From assembly GCF_016518545.1 (NCBI RefSeq), contig NZ_JACVTO010000009.1, positions 144,401-208,400 on the forward strand: a stretch of DNA of 64,000 nt, written 5' to 3'. The stretch is from Pseudomonas sp. S30 (GTDB lineage Bacteria > Pseudomonadota > Gammaproteobacteria > Pseudomonadales > Pseudomonadaceae). Below the pieces are notes generated by a model. It was given only the letters and a program-made list of their open reading frames with translations. It did no database searches and was not told the origin of the DNA. Position 1 is the first letter of the stretch; each line of letters begins with the position of its first letter. This document shows, in pieces, positions 15,941 to 25,166 of the stretch. Position numbers and translations under genes: made by a program.

Positions 15941-17440
15941 ATGTCGTCCATTCGAATCCCGCGCCTTACGTTCTCCAGGCCTCACCCCGAGCTGATCCTC
16001 AATCTGGGCAGTGGCCTGGCCGTGCTCGCGATCCTTGCGATCGTCAGCTACCTGCTGGGGCGTGAACGAGACAGCGTCGAGCAGTCCTCCATCCGCGCCT
16101 CGAGCAACATCGTCCAACTGATCGAGAGCGACATTCTCAACAACGCCGAACTCTACGACCAGTCGCTCAAGGAACTGATCTGGGCGGTCGGCCGTCGCGA
16201 CCTGGCCCAGGTGCCAGCGGCCATGCGTCATCGCTTGTTGTTCAACCCGGCGCTGGTGGACCAGAGCCGGGGCGATGTGCTCTGGCTCGACGCCAAGGGC
16301 GATGTGGTAGGCGACTCCACGAACATCGTGCCGCGCCAGGCCAATTTCGCCGATACCGGGGTCTTCCAGGTCCACCGTGACCAGCCGCAGGTCGGCCTGT
16401 TCATCGGCCCGCCCTTCAAGGCCAGGCTGGGAGACATGAACTGGTGCATCAGCTTCAGCCGGCGGATCTCCGGTGCCAATGGCGAATTCGTCGGGGTGGC
16501 CACTGGCGCGCTGCGGCTGTCGTACTTCACCGAACTGTTCCAGCGCCTGGACATCGGTGAGCGCAGCAGCGTCAACCTGCTCAACACCGGCGGACACCTG
16601 CTGGCGCGTGAACCGCTGGGTCCTGGCCAACCGGCCATCGGTGTCAACTTCAGCCAGCAGCCGAACTTCCAGCGTATCCTGGATGAACGTAGCGGTAGCT
16701 TCACAGCGTATTCGCCGCTGTTCGACGAACAACGCATGTACACCTTCGCGCGCGTCGGCAACCTGCCCCTGATCGTGCTGGTGGCGCATTCCACCGATGA
16801 GGTGTTCCAGGGCTGGCGGCGCACGGCGCTGATCGTCGGCATGGCCACCGGTGTGCTATGCCTGGGCATTCTCTGGCTGACCGTACTGCTGGGTCGCGAG
16901 CTGCACAGGCGGCACACCGCCGAGCAGGGGCTGGCCACTCTGGCCGCCACCGACAGCCTCACGGGCCTGGCCAACCGTCGTCATCTCGACCAGGTACTGC
17001 GTCAGGAGTGGGCCAGGGCATTGCGCAATCGCACCTCGTTGGCCGTGCTCATGGTGGATGTCGATCACTTCAAGGCGTTCAATCAGCGCCATGGGCACGC
17101 GGGAGGCGACCATGCATTGAGGGAGGTGGCGCGTACCATCGAGCTGAGCATTCGCCGGCCTGCGGATCTGGCGGCTCGCTACGGTGGCGAAGAGTTCCAG
17201 GTGGTGCTGCCAGAAACGGAATTGGCGGGAGCCAGAATGCTGGCTGAAAGGATTCGCCTGAGTGTAGAGGCATTGCCGATCTTCAGCGGCGATGAACGAC
17301 CGATCACCGTAAGCATCGGCATCGGCCTGCATGAAGCAGGCACCCAGCACGACTTGACCAGCGTGCTGAGTGCCGCAGATGAAGCACTCTACCGAGCCAA
17401 GGCCAATGGCCGTAACCGGGTAGAGGGGCCTGGCGCTTAA
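15941..17440 (+). CDS. Membrane diguanylate cyclase (PDC/Cache sensor-GGDEF)
   Basis: 499 residues from the ATG at 15941, chosen because the first membrane segment follows soon after; the frame is open 30 codons further upstream. TM1 is about 20-40 and TM2 about 287-307, with a periplasmic PDC/Cache-like sensor between them. The C-terminal GGDEF domain has the active-site motif G-G-E-E-F and an R-P-A-D inhibitory I-site five residues before it, so it should make cyclic di-GMP and respond to product inhibition. In P. putida relatives such enzymes control attachment and surface structures, which fits the nearby autotransporters only loosely. Confidence 0.92.
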   Translation: MSSIRIPRLTFSRPHPELILNLGSGLAVLAILAIVSYLLGRERDSVEQSSIRASSNIVQLIESDILNNAELYDQSLKELIWAVGRRDLAQVPAAMRHRLLFNPALVDQSRGDVLWLDAKGDVVGDSTNIVPRQANFADTGVFQVHRDQPQVGLFIGPPFKARLGDMNWCISFSRRISGANGEFVGVATGALRLSYFTELFQRLDIGERSSVNLLNTGGHLLAREPLGPGQPAIGVNFSQQPNFQRILDERSGSFTAYSPLFDEQRMYTFARVGNLPLIVLVAHSTDEVFQGWRRTALIVGMATGVLCLGILWLTVLLGRELHRRHTAEQGLATLAATDSLTGLANRRHLDQVLRQEWARALRNRTSLAVLMVDVDHFKAFNQRHGHAGGDHALREVARTIELSIRRPADLAARYGGEEFQVVLPETELAGARMLAERIRLSVEALPIFSGDERPITVSIGIGLHEAGTQHDLTSVLSAADEALYRAKANGRNRVEGPGA

Positions 17441-17913
17441 GATCGGGCGCGAGCGGCGTTACGCAGTGCCTTGACCTGGTCGTGATTGCGCTGCACGCCT
17501 TGCAGCTGCTTGTCGACCAGAGTCAGGGCGTTGGCAGCAGCAGGGACGTTGAGCTTGACGAGCTTTTCGCGCGCATCCTTGTAGGCTTTTAGCGCGTGGT
17601 CCTCGCCTTCCTCTACGGTATTCAGAACAGCTTCTTCGTCTTTGCCGGTGAATACGGCCTTCAGGTTCAACCAGCCACGATGCAAGTCGCCCGAGAAGCT
17701 GGTCGAGGTTTCCGGATCGCCACCCAGATGGCGCACTTCAGCTTGCAGTTCGGCAGCCGCCTGGCCGCATTCGACCTCGCGCTGTACGAAGAATGCTTTG
17801 AGCTGGGGATTCTTGACGTCATCAGCCGATTCCTTGAAACCCTTCTGACCGTCTTTGCTGTACTCAATCAGGTTGTTCAGTACCTTGATCACGTCTTCGT
17901 TCGGGTTGCTCAT
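17437..17913 (-). CDS. PA2169-like four-helix-bundle protein (DUF2383)
   Basis: 158 residues, all helical, from the ATG at 17913; the frame stays open 20 codons earlier, but homologues begin at M-S-N-P-N. The pattern matches the PA2169/DUF2383 family of ferritin-like four-helix bundles, often stress-linked. No metal-binding motif is evident to me. Its end overlaps the end of the convergent diguanylate cyclase gene by four bases. Possible ribosome binding site AAGGAG. Confidence 0.82.
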   Translation of the reverse strand: MSNPNEDVIKVLNNLIEYSKDGQKGFKESADDVKNPQLKAFFVQREVECGQAAAELQAEVRHLGGDPETSTSFSGDLHRGWLNLKAVFTGKDEEAVLNTVEEGEDHALKAYKDAREKLVKLNVPAAANALTLVDKQLQGVQRNHDQVKALRNAARARS

Positions 17914-18129
17914 GGCGTAACTCCTTGGCAGGTGATAGTCCCTGTAGTAAAGAGCACCCTTCGTGCCAATCATTACCCAAATAAAAAATCCTTACCTATC
18001 AGGTAGTTGAGAGATAAAACAAAAATGCCATCATCGGCGTTCTGCATGATCGACCATTGCAGCTCGTGCAGATTGCAGGGTCTGAAGATTGCTGTATCGT
18101 CAAGGTTCGCAACCGCTACAGGCCCACCG

Positions 18130-18351
18130 ATGAATCCGCAATCTCTGCAACTGCTGGTCACCCGCACCATGCCTTTCGGCAAATACCAGGGACGCCTGCT
18201 GGCCGATCTGCCGGGTGACTACCTGGCCTGGTTCGCTCGCAAGGGATTCCCGCCCGGTGAGCTGGGCGGGCTGCTGGCGTTGATGCACGAGATCGACCAC
18301 AACGGTCTGGGCGAGCTGCTGGCGCCGCTGCGCAAACAGCGGCGTCCCTGA
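18130..18351 (+). CDS. DUF3820 family small protein
   Basis: 73 residues from the ATG at 18130. The signature M-P-F-G-K-Y-Q-G-R ... L-P-G-D-Y-L-A-W-F ... G-F-P identifies the DUF3820 family; its function is unknown. The open frame runs further upstream but the family starts near this Met. It converges on fruA, whose end is seven bases away. Confidence 0.85.
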   Translation: MNPQSLQLLVTRTMPFGKYQGRLLADLPGDYLAWFARKGFPPGELGGLLALMHEIDHNGLGELLAPLRKQRRP

Positions 18352-18358
18352 AGAGGAG

Positions 18359-20095
18359 TCAGTTGGCCGCAGCCGGCGCCACGACCATCTCGACCTGCTC
18401 ACGCTTCTTGATCAGCGCATACACCACTGCGGTGACCAGGCTGCCTGCCACGATCGCCAGCAGGTACAGCAGGGCGTGATTGATCGCGTTGGGGATCAGC
18501 AGCACGAACAGGCCACCATGCGGCGCCATCAGCTTGCAGCCGAAATACATCGACAACGCACCCGTCAGTGCGCCCCCGGCGATGCTCGCCGGAATGACGC
18601 GCAAGGGGTCCTTGGCCGCGAAGGGAATCGCTCCCTCGGAGATGAAACACAGCCCCAGCACCAGCGCAGCCTTGCCGGCCTCGCGCTCGCTCTGGGCGAA
18701 CTTGCGTCGTGCCAGGAAGGTGGCCAGGCCCAGCCCGATCGGTGGCACCATGCCCGCAGCCATGGTCGCCGCCATCGGCGCGTAGCTCGAGGATGCCAGC
18801 AGGCCGACCGAGAAGGCGTAGGCGGCCTTGTTGATCGGCCCGCCGAGGTCCACGCACATCATGCCGCCGAGCAACAGGCCGAGCAGGATGGCATTGGTGG
18901 TGCCCATGCTGTCGAGAAAGCGCGTGAGGCCTTCGAGCATGGCGGCCACCGGGTGCCCGACCACGTAGATCATCACCAGGCCCGTGAACAGGCTGGCCAG
19001 CAGCGGAATGATCAGGATCGGCTTGAGCGCCTCCAGGCTGCTGGGCAGGCGTGCCCAGCGGCTGATGGCCTTGGCGCTGTAACCGGCCAGGAAACCGGCG
19101 ACGATGCCGCCGATGAAGCCTGCGCCCAAGGTACTGGCCAGCAGGCCACCGATCATCCCCGGTGCCAGGCCCGGACGGTCGGCGATGGACCAGGCGATGT
19201 AGCCTGCCAGCATCGGCACCATCAGCTTGAAGGCCGCCTCGCCACCAATCTGCATCAATGCCGCTGGCAGGGTGCCGGCTTCCTTGTAGGCCTGGATGCC
19301 GAACACGAATGACAAGGCGATCAACAGGCCGCCGGCCACCACCATCGGCAGCATGAACGACACCCCGGTCAACAGGTGTTTGTAGATCCCGGCCTTTTCA
19401 CTCTTGGCGGGTGCTTCGGCGCTGGCGCCGGTGTTTTCCACCCGGCCTTCGGCCAAGGCCTTGTCCAGCGTCGCGCGCGCCTGCTTCAAGGCGATGCCGG
19501 TGCCACAGCGATAGATGCGCTTGCCGGCGAAGCGCGCGGTGGGCACTTCGATGTCAGCCGCCAGCAAGACGACGTCCGCCTGGGCGATGGCCTCGGCCGA
19601 CAACGGATTACGCGCGCCGACAGAACCCTGGGTTTCGACCTCGAAGGCGTATCCCAGGTCGCGCGCGGCCTGTTGCAGCGCCTCGGCGGCCATGAACGTG
19701 TGCGCCACGCCCGTAGGACACGCCGTGATGGCCACGATCCGCGGCATCGTCGACGGGCTCGGCACCTCGGCATTGGCGCTGTGTTCCAGCACCTGGGCCT
19801 TGGCCGCGGCTTCGTCGAGGAACCCTTCTCGATCGGCCAGGGCCTGGGCCGGCGTACTCTGGAACAGGCGTTTGCCGACGAAGCGCTGCAGGTCGATCGG
19901 GCCGGTGCTGATCACCAGCACCCAATCGGCCTCGGCGATCTGCGCTGCGCTCAGGCGCCGCTCGGGATGCTCGGCATCCCATACCTCGACGCTGGTGCTC
20001 CAGCCCCGGCGCTGCGCGGCCGCAGCCAGCAGTCGCGCACTCAATACACTCGACACCTGACCGTTCGGGCAGGCGGTGACGATCGCGATGTTCAT
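18359..20095 (-). CDS. fruA: Fructose PTS permease EIIB'BC
   Basis: 578 residues. Two tandem EIIB domains come first: one near 1-100 with T-A-C-P-N-G, and a second near 115-215 with T-A-C-P-T-G-V-A-H-T-F that carries the phosphorylatable Cys. The EIIC membrane domain (about 235-565, 8-10 membrane segments) follows. It imports fructose and releases fructose 1-phosphate. The start overlaps the end of fruK by four bases (ATGA), so fruB-fruK-fruA are one operon. Confidence 0.95.
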   Translation of the reverse strand: MNIAIVTACPNGQVSSVLSARLLAAAAQRRGWSTSVEVWDAEHPERRLSAAQIAEADWVLVISTGPIDLQRFVGKRLFQSTPAQALADREGFLDEAAAKAQVLEHSANAEVPSPSTMPRIVAITACPTGVAHTFMAAEALQQAARDLGYAFEVETQGSVGARNPLSAEAIAQADVVLLAADIEVPTARFAGKRIYRCGTGIALKQARATLDKALAEGRVENTGASAEAPAKSEKAGIYKHLLTGVSFMLPMVVAGGLLIALSFVFGIQAYKEAGTLPAALMQIGGEAAFKLMVPMLAGYIAWSIADRPGLAPGMIGGLLASTLGAGFIGGIVAGFLAGYSAKAISRWARLPSSLEALKPILIIPLLASLFTGLVMIYVVGHPVAAMLEGLTRFLDSMGTTNAILLGLLLGGMMCVDLGGPINKAAYAFSVGLLASSSYAPMAATMAAGMVPPIGLGLATFLARRKFAQSEREAGKAALVLGLCFISEGAIPFAAKDPLRVIPASIAGGALTGALSMYFGCKLMAPHGGLFVLLIPNAINHALLYLLAIVAGSLVTAVVYALIKKREQVEMVVAPAAAN

Positions 20096-21042
20096 CGGCG
20101 AGCCTCATTTTGTTGTTCTGTCAGTTGTACAGCCGCCTGCAGATGCGCCAGTTGCTCGCGATCCGCGATGCCGAAGCCGATCTGCGTCACCGCCTGTGCA
20201 GCGATGGCGGTGGCGCGGCGCAGCGTCTGCCCGGCGTCTTCGGCCAGCAGCAGGCCATGCACCAGGCCGGCTACCAGCGAGTCGCCGGCCCCCACGGTGC
20301 TGGCCACGCTCACCTTGGGCGGCTGGGCCGACAAGGTGCGTCCGGCACTGAACCAGGTCACGCCCTGGGCGCCCTGGGACACCACCACGTGGCTGACGCC
20401 GCCGTCGAGCAACTGTAGGGCCGCCTGCTGCTGGGCTTGCAGCCCCTCCACGCAGTGCCCGGTCAGCTCGCCCAGCTCATCGGTATTGGGCTTGACCAGC
20501 CAGGGGCCGGCGCGCAGCCCTTCGCGCAGCGCTTCGCCACTGGAGTCCAGCACCACCTTCAGGCCACGGGCCTGCAAGCGCTCCAACAGCTGCCTGAACC
20601 ACTGCGGGCTGACACCGCGTGGCAGGCTGCCCGCGACCACCACCAGGGCATGCTCGGCGGCCACGGCCTCCAGCCGTTCGAGCAAAGCCGCCTGGGCCGC
20701 TGCATCGATCTGGGGTCCCAGGCCGTTGACGTCGGTGACCTGGCCATCGTCCTCGACCAGCTTGAGGTTGGTGCGGGTCTCGCCCGGCACCCGGATGAAG
20801 CAGTCGACGAAGCCTCGTTGGGCGATCAGCGCCTCGAACGGCGCCGGGTTGTCCAGGCCCAGAAAGCCGCCGACCGTGACCTGATGGCCCAGATCGGCCA
20901 GCACCTGGGCCACGTTCAGGCCTTTGCCGGCCGCATGGCAGCGCTGCGCCAGGGCGCGGTTGACGCCGCCGATGCGCAGCCGGTCGAGACTGACCGTAAG
21001 GTCCAGGGCCGGGTTGAGGGTCAGGGTAAGGATCTTGGCCAT
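20092..21042 (-). CDS. fruK: 1-phosphofructokinase
   Basis: 316 residues of the PfkB/ribokinase family. The N-terminal T-L-N-P-A-L-D and the C-terminal A-G-D motif (T-V-G-A-G-D-S-L-V-A-G, catalytic Asp) are present. It converts fructose 1-phosphate to fructose 1,6-bisphosphate. The ATG at 21042 overlaps the TGA of fruB by one base; a longer frame upstream lies inside fruB and is ignored. Confidence 0.95.
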   Translation of the reverse strand: MAKILTLTLNPALDLTVSLDRLRIGGVNRALAQRCHAAGKGLNVAQVLADLGHQVTVGGFLGLDNPAPFEALIAQRGFVDCFIRVPGETRTNLKLVEDDGQVTDVNGLGPQIDAAAQAALLERLEAVAAEHALVVVAGSLPRGVSPQWFRQLLERLQARGLKVVLDSSGEALREGLRAGPWLVKPNTDELGELTGHCVEGLQAQQQAALQLLDGGVSHVVVSQGAQGVTWFSAGRTLSAQPPKVSVASTVGAGDSLVAGLVHGLLLAEDAGQTLRRATAIAAQAVTQIGFGIADREQLAHLQAAVQLTEQQNEARR

Positions 21043-23894
21043 CAGTAGCGCTCCACCAGCGCCCGAACCGCTTCGGCGCTGTCCTGTTGCAGGGCTTCGC
21101 AGGCCAGGGCACGGGCCGTCGAGTAATCGGCCTGGCGCACCAGGGCCTTGACCTCGGCGATGCTGCGCGCCGAGACGCTGAGCTCGTCCACCGCCAGTCC
21201 CAGCAGCACCGGCACTGCCTGCGGGTCGGCCGCCAGCTCGCCGCACACGCCGACCCATTTGCCTTCGGCGTGGGCAGCGCGCACGGTCATGTCGATCAAT
21301 TGCAGCACCGCGGGATGCAGGCCGTCGGCCTGGGCCGAAAGGCTGGAATGGCCACGGTCGATGGCCAGGGCGTACTGGGTCAGGTCGTTGGTGCCGATGC
21401 TGAAGAAGTCCACTTCACGGGCCAGGCGTGGCGCCAGCAATGCGGCCGAGGGCACCTCGACCATGATGCCGACCTGCAGGTCGGCCACCGGTATGGCCTG
21501 GCGCAGGCGATCGACCATGGCTTTGGCGGCTCGCCATTCGTGCATCTGGCCCACCATGGGGAACATGATCCGCAACGGCCGGTCATCGGCCGCCTGCAAC
21601 AAGGCGCGCAGCTGATCCTCCATCACCTGCGGGCGCTGCAGGGTCAGGCGCACGCCGCGTACACCGAGGAAGGGGTTGTCTTCAGCCGCGATGGGCCAAT
21701 AGGGCAACGGCTTGTCCCCGCCGACGTCGAGGGTACGCACCACCAGCGGTCGTCCCCGCAGGCCGTCGAGCACGCGGCGATATTCAGCCTCCTGGGTGGG
21801 CACGTCCGGCACCTGCGAGTGGGCCATGAAGATCAGCTCGGTGCGCAGCAGGCCGACGCCTTCGGCGCCCAGCTCCACCACCTTGTCGATGCCGCTGCTG
21901 TCACCGATGTTGGCGAACACCTCGATGGCGTGGCCATCACGGGTTACCGCAGGCTCGTGGCGCGTGGCCCAGGCCGCCTGCAGGCGCTGTTCGCGCTGTT
22001 CACGCTCGGCCAGCGCACGCTGCACCTCATCGGCCGGCGGCGCGATGCTGACCTTGCCGCGCTGGCCATCGAGCAGCAGCGGCGTGCCGCTTTCAAGCAA
22101 TAGGATCGCCGCACCGGCGCCGACCACGGCCGGAATCCCCAGGGCGCGGGCGACGATGGCGCTGTGCGCGGTGGCGCCGCCGTGGGCGGTGACGATGCCA
22201 GCGACCCGCGCCGGGTCCAGGCGCGCCACATCGGAAGGGCCGACTTCGGCCATGACCAGCACGTAGGGCTCGATCGGCTCGGCCTGCTCGACCACCCCGC
22301 ACAGCTGCGCCAGCACGCGTCGGCCGACGTCGCGCAGGTCGGCAGCGCGCTCGGCGAGCAAGGCATCGCCCAGGGCTTCCTGCTGGCGGGCAGCGGTTTC
22401 GATCACCGTCATCCAGGCGGCGGCGGCACTTTCACCCTGGGTCAGGCGCTGCTCCACCTCGTCGGTCAGGGCCGGGTCGGCGAGCATTTCCTGGTGAGTG
22501 ACGAAGATTTCGGCAATGGCCTTGTCGCTGCGCTGCACCAGCGCATGCAGCTCGTCGTTGACCGCCGACAGAGCGCTGGCCAGGCGCGCGCGCTCCTGAG
22601 CGCAGGACTCGCCGCGCAGCGGGTAGTCGATCTCCCGCTCGACGCGAACATGGGCCGGACCGCTGGCGATACCGGGCGCGGCGCTGACGCCCTGGACCTG
22701 CGTCCCTGGCAACGGCGCCTGGAGCGCCTCGCGCGCCGGCTGGGCGAGTGGCTCGGGGCTGGCCGGCAACGGCTCGACCTCCTCCCCCAGCCCTGCCTCG
22801 ATGGCCGCCAGCAGCACCGGCAAGGCATCGGCAGCGATGCTCGGCTCGGCGATCAGCTCCAGTTGCTGGCCACGCCGGGCGCCGAGCGACAGCAGCCGGC
22901 TCAGGCTCTTGGCCGACACGCCGGTCTGGCCGCTGTCGGTCACGCGGATACGGATCTCGCCCTCGAAACCCTTGGCCAACTGCGCCAGGACCTTGGCCGG
23001 ACGGGCATGCAGGCCGTGCGGGTTGGCCAGCATCACGCGGGCACTGGGCCAATCGGCCGGTACCTCGGCGCCGAGCACCTGCAACACGTCGCGGCTGCTG
23101 GTGGCCTGGTACAGCGTCTGCCCGCGTCCCTCGATCAATACCTGGCACAGCCGTTCGAGCAGGGCCTGATGGGCAGCGCCCAGGCTGGCCAGGCAGAACA
23201 GACCGTTGAGGGGTTGATCGCGATGGCGCAAGGGTTGTTGCGGGGTGACGAACGCCAGCCCCGGTTGCAGCACTTCACGCTCACTGTGCAACCACCACAG
23301 GCCTTCGCCCAGCGGCAGCGGTTCGGCTTGCTGCAGCAGCGCGGCGAAGCCGCCGTCCACGCAACCACCGCGCTGCAACAGGCGGGCACCGCGCCAGGCG
23401 AGCTCGTCGAAGTCTTCGGCGGGCAGGCCCAGGCCTATCAGTTGGGCGTCGAGCTCCAGCTCACGGGGCGCGCCTTGCAGCAGCTTGAGCAGCGCCTCGG
23501 CGGAGCTGGCGCGGCGCAAGGCTTCGGCCAGGTCGGTTTCGCCCAGGGCACGGGTGAGCAGTTGCAGCAGGCGCAAGTGCTCGTCGGAGCGCGCCGCGAT
23601 GCCGATGGCCAGGTAGACGATCTGACCGTCGCCCCAGTCGACTCCTTCGGGAAATTGCAGGAGGCGCACGCCGGTGGCGAACACCAGGTCGCGGGTCTGC
23701 GGGGTGCCATGGGGGATGGCGATACCTTGGCCCAGAAAGGTCGAGCCTTGGGCCTCGCGGGCCTGCAACCCTTCCAGATAACCCTCGGCGACCAGACCAT
23801 CGACTATCAGGCGATCCGCCAACAGGCGCAGTGCGGCCGGTTTGTCGGCGGCCACCTGGCCCATGGCTATCTGCTCACTAGCGAGCTCGAGCAT
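21042..23894 (-). CDS. fruB: Fused fructose PTS phosphotransferase EIIA-HPr-EI
   Basis: 950 residues, the usual Pseudomonas triple fusion. The EIIA domain (about 1-145) has the active His in G-I-A-I-P-H-G-T. A linker/modulator region follows, then HPr (about 285-370) with N-P-H-G-L-H-A-R-P, and EI (about 400-950) with the phospho-His in G-G-A-T-A-H-S-A-I and the C-terminal V-C-G-E-L motif. It passes phosphate from phosphoenolpyruvate to FruA. As first gene of the operon it has a Cra operator about 110 bases upstream and a ribosome binding site AAAGGAGAGG. Confidence 0.96.
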   Translation of the reverse strand: MLELASEQIAMGQVAADKPAALRLLADRLIVDGLVAEGYLEGLQAREAQGSTFLGQGIAIPHGTPQTRDLVFATGVRLLQFPEGVDWGDGQIVYLAIGIAARSDEHLRLLQLLTRALGETDLAEALRRASSAEALLKLLQGAPRELELDAQLIGLGLPAEDFDELAWRGARLLQRGGCVDGGFAALLQQAEPLPLGEGLWWLHSEREVLQPGLAFVTPQQPLRHRDQPLNGLFCLASLGAAHQALLERLCQVLIEGRGQTLYQATSSRDVLQVLGAEVPADWPSARVMLANPHGLHARPAKVLAQLAKGFEGEIRIRVTDSGQTGVSAKSLSRLLSLGARRGQQLELIAEPSIAADALPVLLAAIEAGLGEEVEPLPASPEPLAQPAREALQAPLPGTQVQGVSAAPGIASGPAHVRVEREIDYPLRGESCAQERARLASALSAVNDELHALVQRSDKAIAEIFVTHQEMLADPALTDEVEQRLTQGESAAAAWMTVIETAARQQEALGDALLAERAADLRDVGRRVLAQLCGVVEQAEPIEPYVLVMAEVGPSDVARLDPARVAGIVTAHGGATAHSAIVARALGIPAVVGAGAAILLLESGTPLLLDGQRGKVSIAPPADEVQRALAEREQREQRLQAAWATRHEPAVTRDGHAIEVFANIGDSSGIDKVVELGAEGVGLLRTELIFMAHSQVPDVPTQEAEYRRVLDGLRGRPLVVRTLDVGGDKPLPYWPIAAEDNPFLGVRGVRLTLQRPQVMEDQLRALLQAADDRPLRIMFPMVGQMHEWRAAKAMVDRLRQAIPVADLQVGIMVEVPSAALLAPRLAREVDFFSIGTNDLTQYALAIDRGHSSLSAQADGLHPAVLQLIDMTVRAAHAEGKWVGVCGELAADPQAVPVLLGLAVDELSVSARSIAEVKALVRQADYSTARALACEALQQDSAEAVRALVERY

Positions 23895-24001
23895 GACCCT
23901 CTCCTTTTGCAGTACCCGCAGTTGGGAACTGAGGTTATTGTTGTGGGAATCAACGTATTTTTCATCCTGGGGCTTTCAGGGCAGGCCCAGTTGTCGGATG
24001 C

Positions 24002-24013
24002 TGAAACGTTTAA
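24002..24013. promoter_or_regulatory. Cra/FruR operator of the fru operon
   Basis: TGAAACGTTTAA, on the other strand TTAAACGTTTCA, matches the Cra consensus TGAAWCGNTT and, as I recall, the operator described for the P. putida fruB promoter. It is between fruB and cra, so Cra would repress the fru operon until fructose 1-phosphate binds. Confidence 0.85.
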
Positions 24014-24065
24014 CCTGACGAGGCCGCCACGTTACTCGATAATCTTCCTAGGAAAAAGCCCCTGT

Positions 24066-24086
24066 TTGTCGGAACAATTGCGACAA
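24066..24086. promoter_or_regulatory. Inverted repeat in the fruB-cra intergenic region
   Basis: TTGTCG (24066-24071) and CGACAA (24081-24086) flank a nine-base centre containing CAATTG. It does not resemble the Cra site. It lies 86 bases before the cra start. No regulator can be named. Confidence 0.3.
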
Positions 24087-24171
24087 TGGTCGCCTGCACT
24101 TGGACACAATTCCACGTAAGACTAGCCGGCCATGGCCCTGCGACGCCGCCGGCAATAACAAGGAAAACGCA

Positions 24172-25164
24172 GTGAAACTCAGCGATATCGCACGTCTGGC
24201 CGGTGTCTCCGTGACCACTGCCAGTTATGTCATCAACGGCAAGGCCGAGCAGCAGCGCATCAGCAGTGCGACCGTCGAGCGGGTGCGTGCCGTGGTCCAG
24301 GCCCACGACTTCACGCCCAATCCCCAGGCCGCCGGCCTGCGCAGCCGGCATACTCGTACCCTGGGCTTCATCCTTCCCGACCTGGAAAACCCCAGCTACG
24401 CGCGCATCGCCAAGCAGTTGGAGCAGGGTGCGCGCGCGCGCGGCTACCAGTTGCTGATCGCCAGCAGCGACGACCAGCCCGAGAGCGAGCGGCAGTTGCA
24501 ACAGCTGTTCCGTGCCCGCCGCTGCGACGCCCTGTTCGTCGCCAGCTGCCTGCCCGCCGAGGACCAGAGCTACCGCGAGCTGCAGGCCAAGGGCCTGCCG
24601 GTGATCGCCATCGACCGACGCCTGGACCCCGAGCACTTCTGTTCGGTCATCAGCGACGACCACGATGCCAGCCGTCAGCTCACCGAAAGCCTGCTGCGTA
24701 CCCGTCCACGCAGCATCGCCCTGATCGGCGCCCGCCCGGAGCTGTCCGTGAGCCAGGCCCGGGCTGCGGGCTTCGACGCGGCCTTGCAGGGCTTTGCCGG
24801 CGAGGTACGCCGCCAGCAGGGCGAAGCGTTCAGCCGCGACTGCGGCCAGCGCCTGATGCAGGCCCTGCTGGAGGAGCTGGGAGGGTTGCCCGATGCCTTG
24901 GTGACCACCTCCTACGTCCTGCTGCAAGGCGTGTTCGACACCCTGCAAGCGCGTGGCAGCGAGGCGCGGCAGCTGCAACTGGGCACCTTCGGCGACAATC
25001 AGCTGCTCGATTTCCTGCCCTTGCCGGTCAACGCCATGGCCCAGCAGCACGGCCAGATCGCCGCCACCGCCCTGGACCTGGCGCTGGCCGCCATCGAGCG
25101 CAAGCACTACACGCCAGGCGTACAGGCCGTCGCGCGGACCTTCAAGCAGCGCATCATGGCCTGA
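24172..25164 (+). CDS. cra: Catabolite repressor/activator Cra (FruR)
   Basis: 330 residues of the LacI family from a GTG with AAGGAAAA upstream. The N-terminal helix-turn-helix reads K-L-S-D-I-A-R-L-A-G-V-S-V-T-T-A-S-Y-V, with hinge and periplasmic-binding-like effector domain after residue 60. The A-S-Y-V-I-N-G-K sequence is typical of Cra rather than sugar-specific LacI members. Divergent from fruBKA; fructose 1-phosphate is the expected inducer. The frame upstream of the GTG lacks the fold. Confidence 0.93.
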   Translation: MKLSDIARLAGVSVTTASYVINGKAEQQRISSATVERVRAVVQAHDFTPNPQAAGLRSRHTRTLGFILPDLENPSYARIAKQLEQGARARGYQLLIASSDDQPESERQLQQLFRARRCDALFVASCLPAEDQSYRELQAKGLPVIAIDRRLDPEHFCSVISDDHDASRQLTESLLRTRPRSIALIGARPELSVSQARAAGFDAALQGFAGEVRRQQGEAFSRDCGQRLMQALLEELGGLPDALVTTSYVLLQGVFDTLQARGSEARQLQLGTFGDNQLLDFLPLPVNAMAQQHGQIAATALDLALAAIERKHYTPGVQAVARTFKQRIMA

Positions 25165-25166
25165 AC

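Noticed and set aside
14536..15951. Open frame of 471 codons opposite the OprD-type porin
   Set aside because: The porin has signal peptide and family motifs; the opposite frame has biased composition and no recognisable domain.
22164..24119. Open frame of 651 codons on the plus strand opposite fruB
   Set aside because: Antisense to the clear EIIA-HPr-EI fusion; Gly/Gln/Ala/Arg-rich shadow sequence.
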